A stretch of 32,640 bases of DNA from Desulfobacterales bacterium (GTDB lineage Bacteria > Desulfobacterota > Desulfobacteria > Desulfobacterales > Desulfobacteraceae). A program made the translations under genes and the position numbers. The notes under the pieces are model-generated. The model made no database searches, was not told where the DNA came from, and saw nothing but the letters and a program-made list of their open reading frames with translations. Below are positions 32,561 to 32,640 of the stretch, one piece after another (position 1 is the stretch's first letter; each line of letters begins with the position of its first letter). The stretch spans positions 1-32,640 of the forward strand of contig JAKSAX010000257.1 of NCBI GenBank assembly GCA_022361395.1, given 5' to 3'.

Positions 32561-32640
32561 TATCCGTCCTGGGGGCATCCACGGGCAAGGCGTTTCACCC
32601 CAATTGGCATTGTTCCATAACCGGTTCCCGGACCAGGAAA

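Noticed and set aside
1-32640. CRISPR arrays, tRNA or rRNA genes and insertion sequences
   Set aside because: No regularly spaced repeats, tRNA cloverleaf, rRNA segment or transposase frame was seen; the only large repeat is the palindrome near 26460.

Overview
The window looks like chromosomal DNA from an anaerobic Gram-negative bacterium, most likely a sulfate-reducer-like member of the Desulfobacterota. This is an inference from the style of MurA, an oxygen-independent sulfatase-maturating radical SAM enzyme, a FAD-less molybdenum hydroxylase and lipoprotein/SPFH membrane genes; no rRNA or other decisive marker is present. All genes but one lie on the minus strand, so the transcription order is from high to low coordinates.

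Region 1 (26277 down to 5504) is a very compact, apparently single-operon secondary-metabolite locus with gaps of 0-70 nt and many 4-16 nt overlaps. In order it encodes: an alpha/beta hydrolase, a DUF697 membrane protein, a HemN-like radical SAM enzyme, a sulfotransferase, a discrete ACP, an NRPS condensation-PCP protein, a KS-AT-ACP-TE polyketide synthase, a divergent O-methyltransferase-fold protein, an SsuABC-type importer, an anaerobic sulfatase-maturating enzyme (anSME), a second sulfotransferase, a chorismate lyase, a stand-alone adenylating ligase, and a 1112-residue exporter made of two fused SyrD-like half-transporters. The simplest reading is that chorismate is turned into 4-hydroxybenzoate, which is activated by the ligase, loaded on a carrier protein, extended by one PKS module (no reductive domains), joined or released through the C and TE domains, sulfated, and exported. 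I do not recognise this gene combination as a described pathway.

Region 2 (5421 down to 1162) holds small membrane proteins, three more DUF697 paralogues, an SPFH/band-7 protein and a branched-chain-amino-acid-type binding lipoprotein. The DUF697 family occurs four times here, and one copy is translationally coupled to the biosynthetic genes, which suggests that the family is part of the system, perhaps organising a membrane platform together with the SPFH protein. Region 3 (921 to 1) is the start of murA, a housekeeping gene behind a strong terminator, and marks the edge of the locus.

Region 4 (26821-32505) is a divergent pair: a xanthine-dehydrogenase/aldehyde-oxidoreductase-family protein (minus) and a cytoplasmic-looking Cys-type sulfatase with a C-terminal DNRLRE-like domain (plus), with facing sigma70-like promoters and an operator-like palindrome in the spacer of the sulfatase promoter. 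The sulfatase is the obvious client of the anSME in the operon. Sulfotransferases, exporter, sulfonate/sulfate-ester-type importer and intracellular sulfatase together suggest a sulfate-masking and unmasking cycle for an aromatic metabolite. A large imperfect palindrome (core 26413-26507) sits in the intergenic space ahead of the operon.
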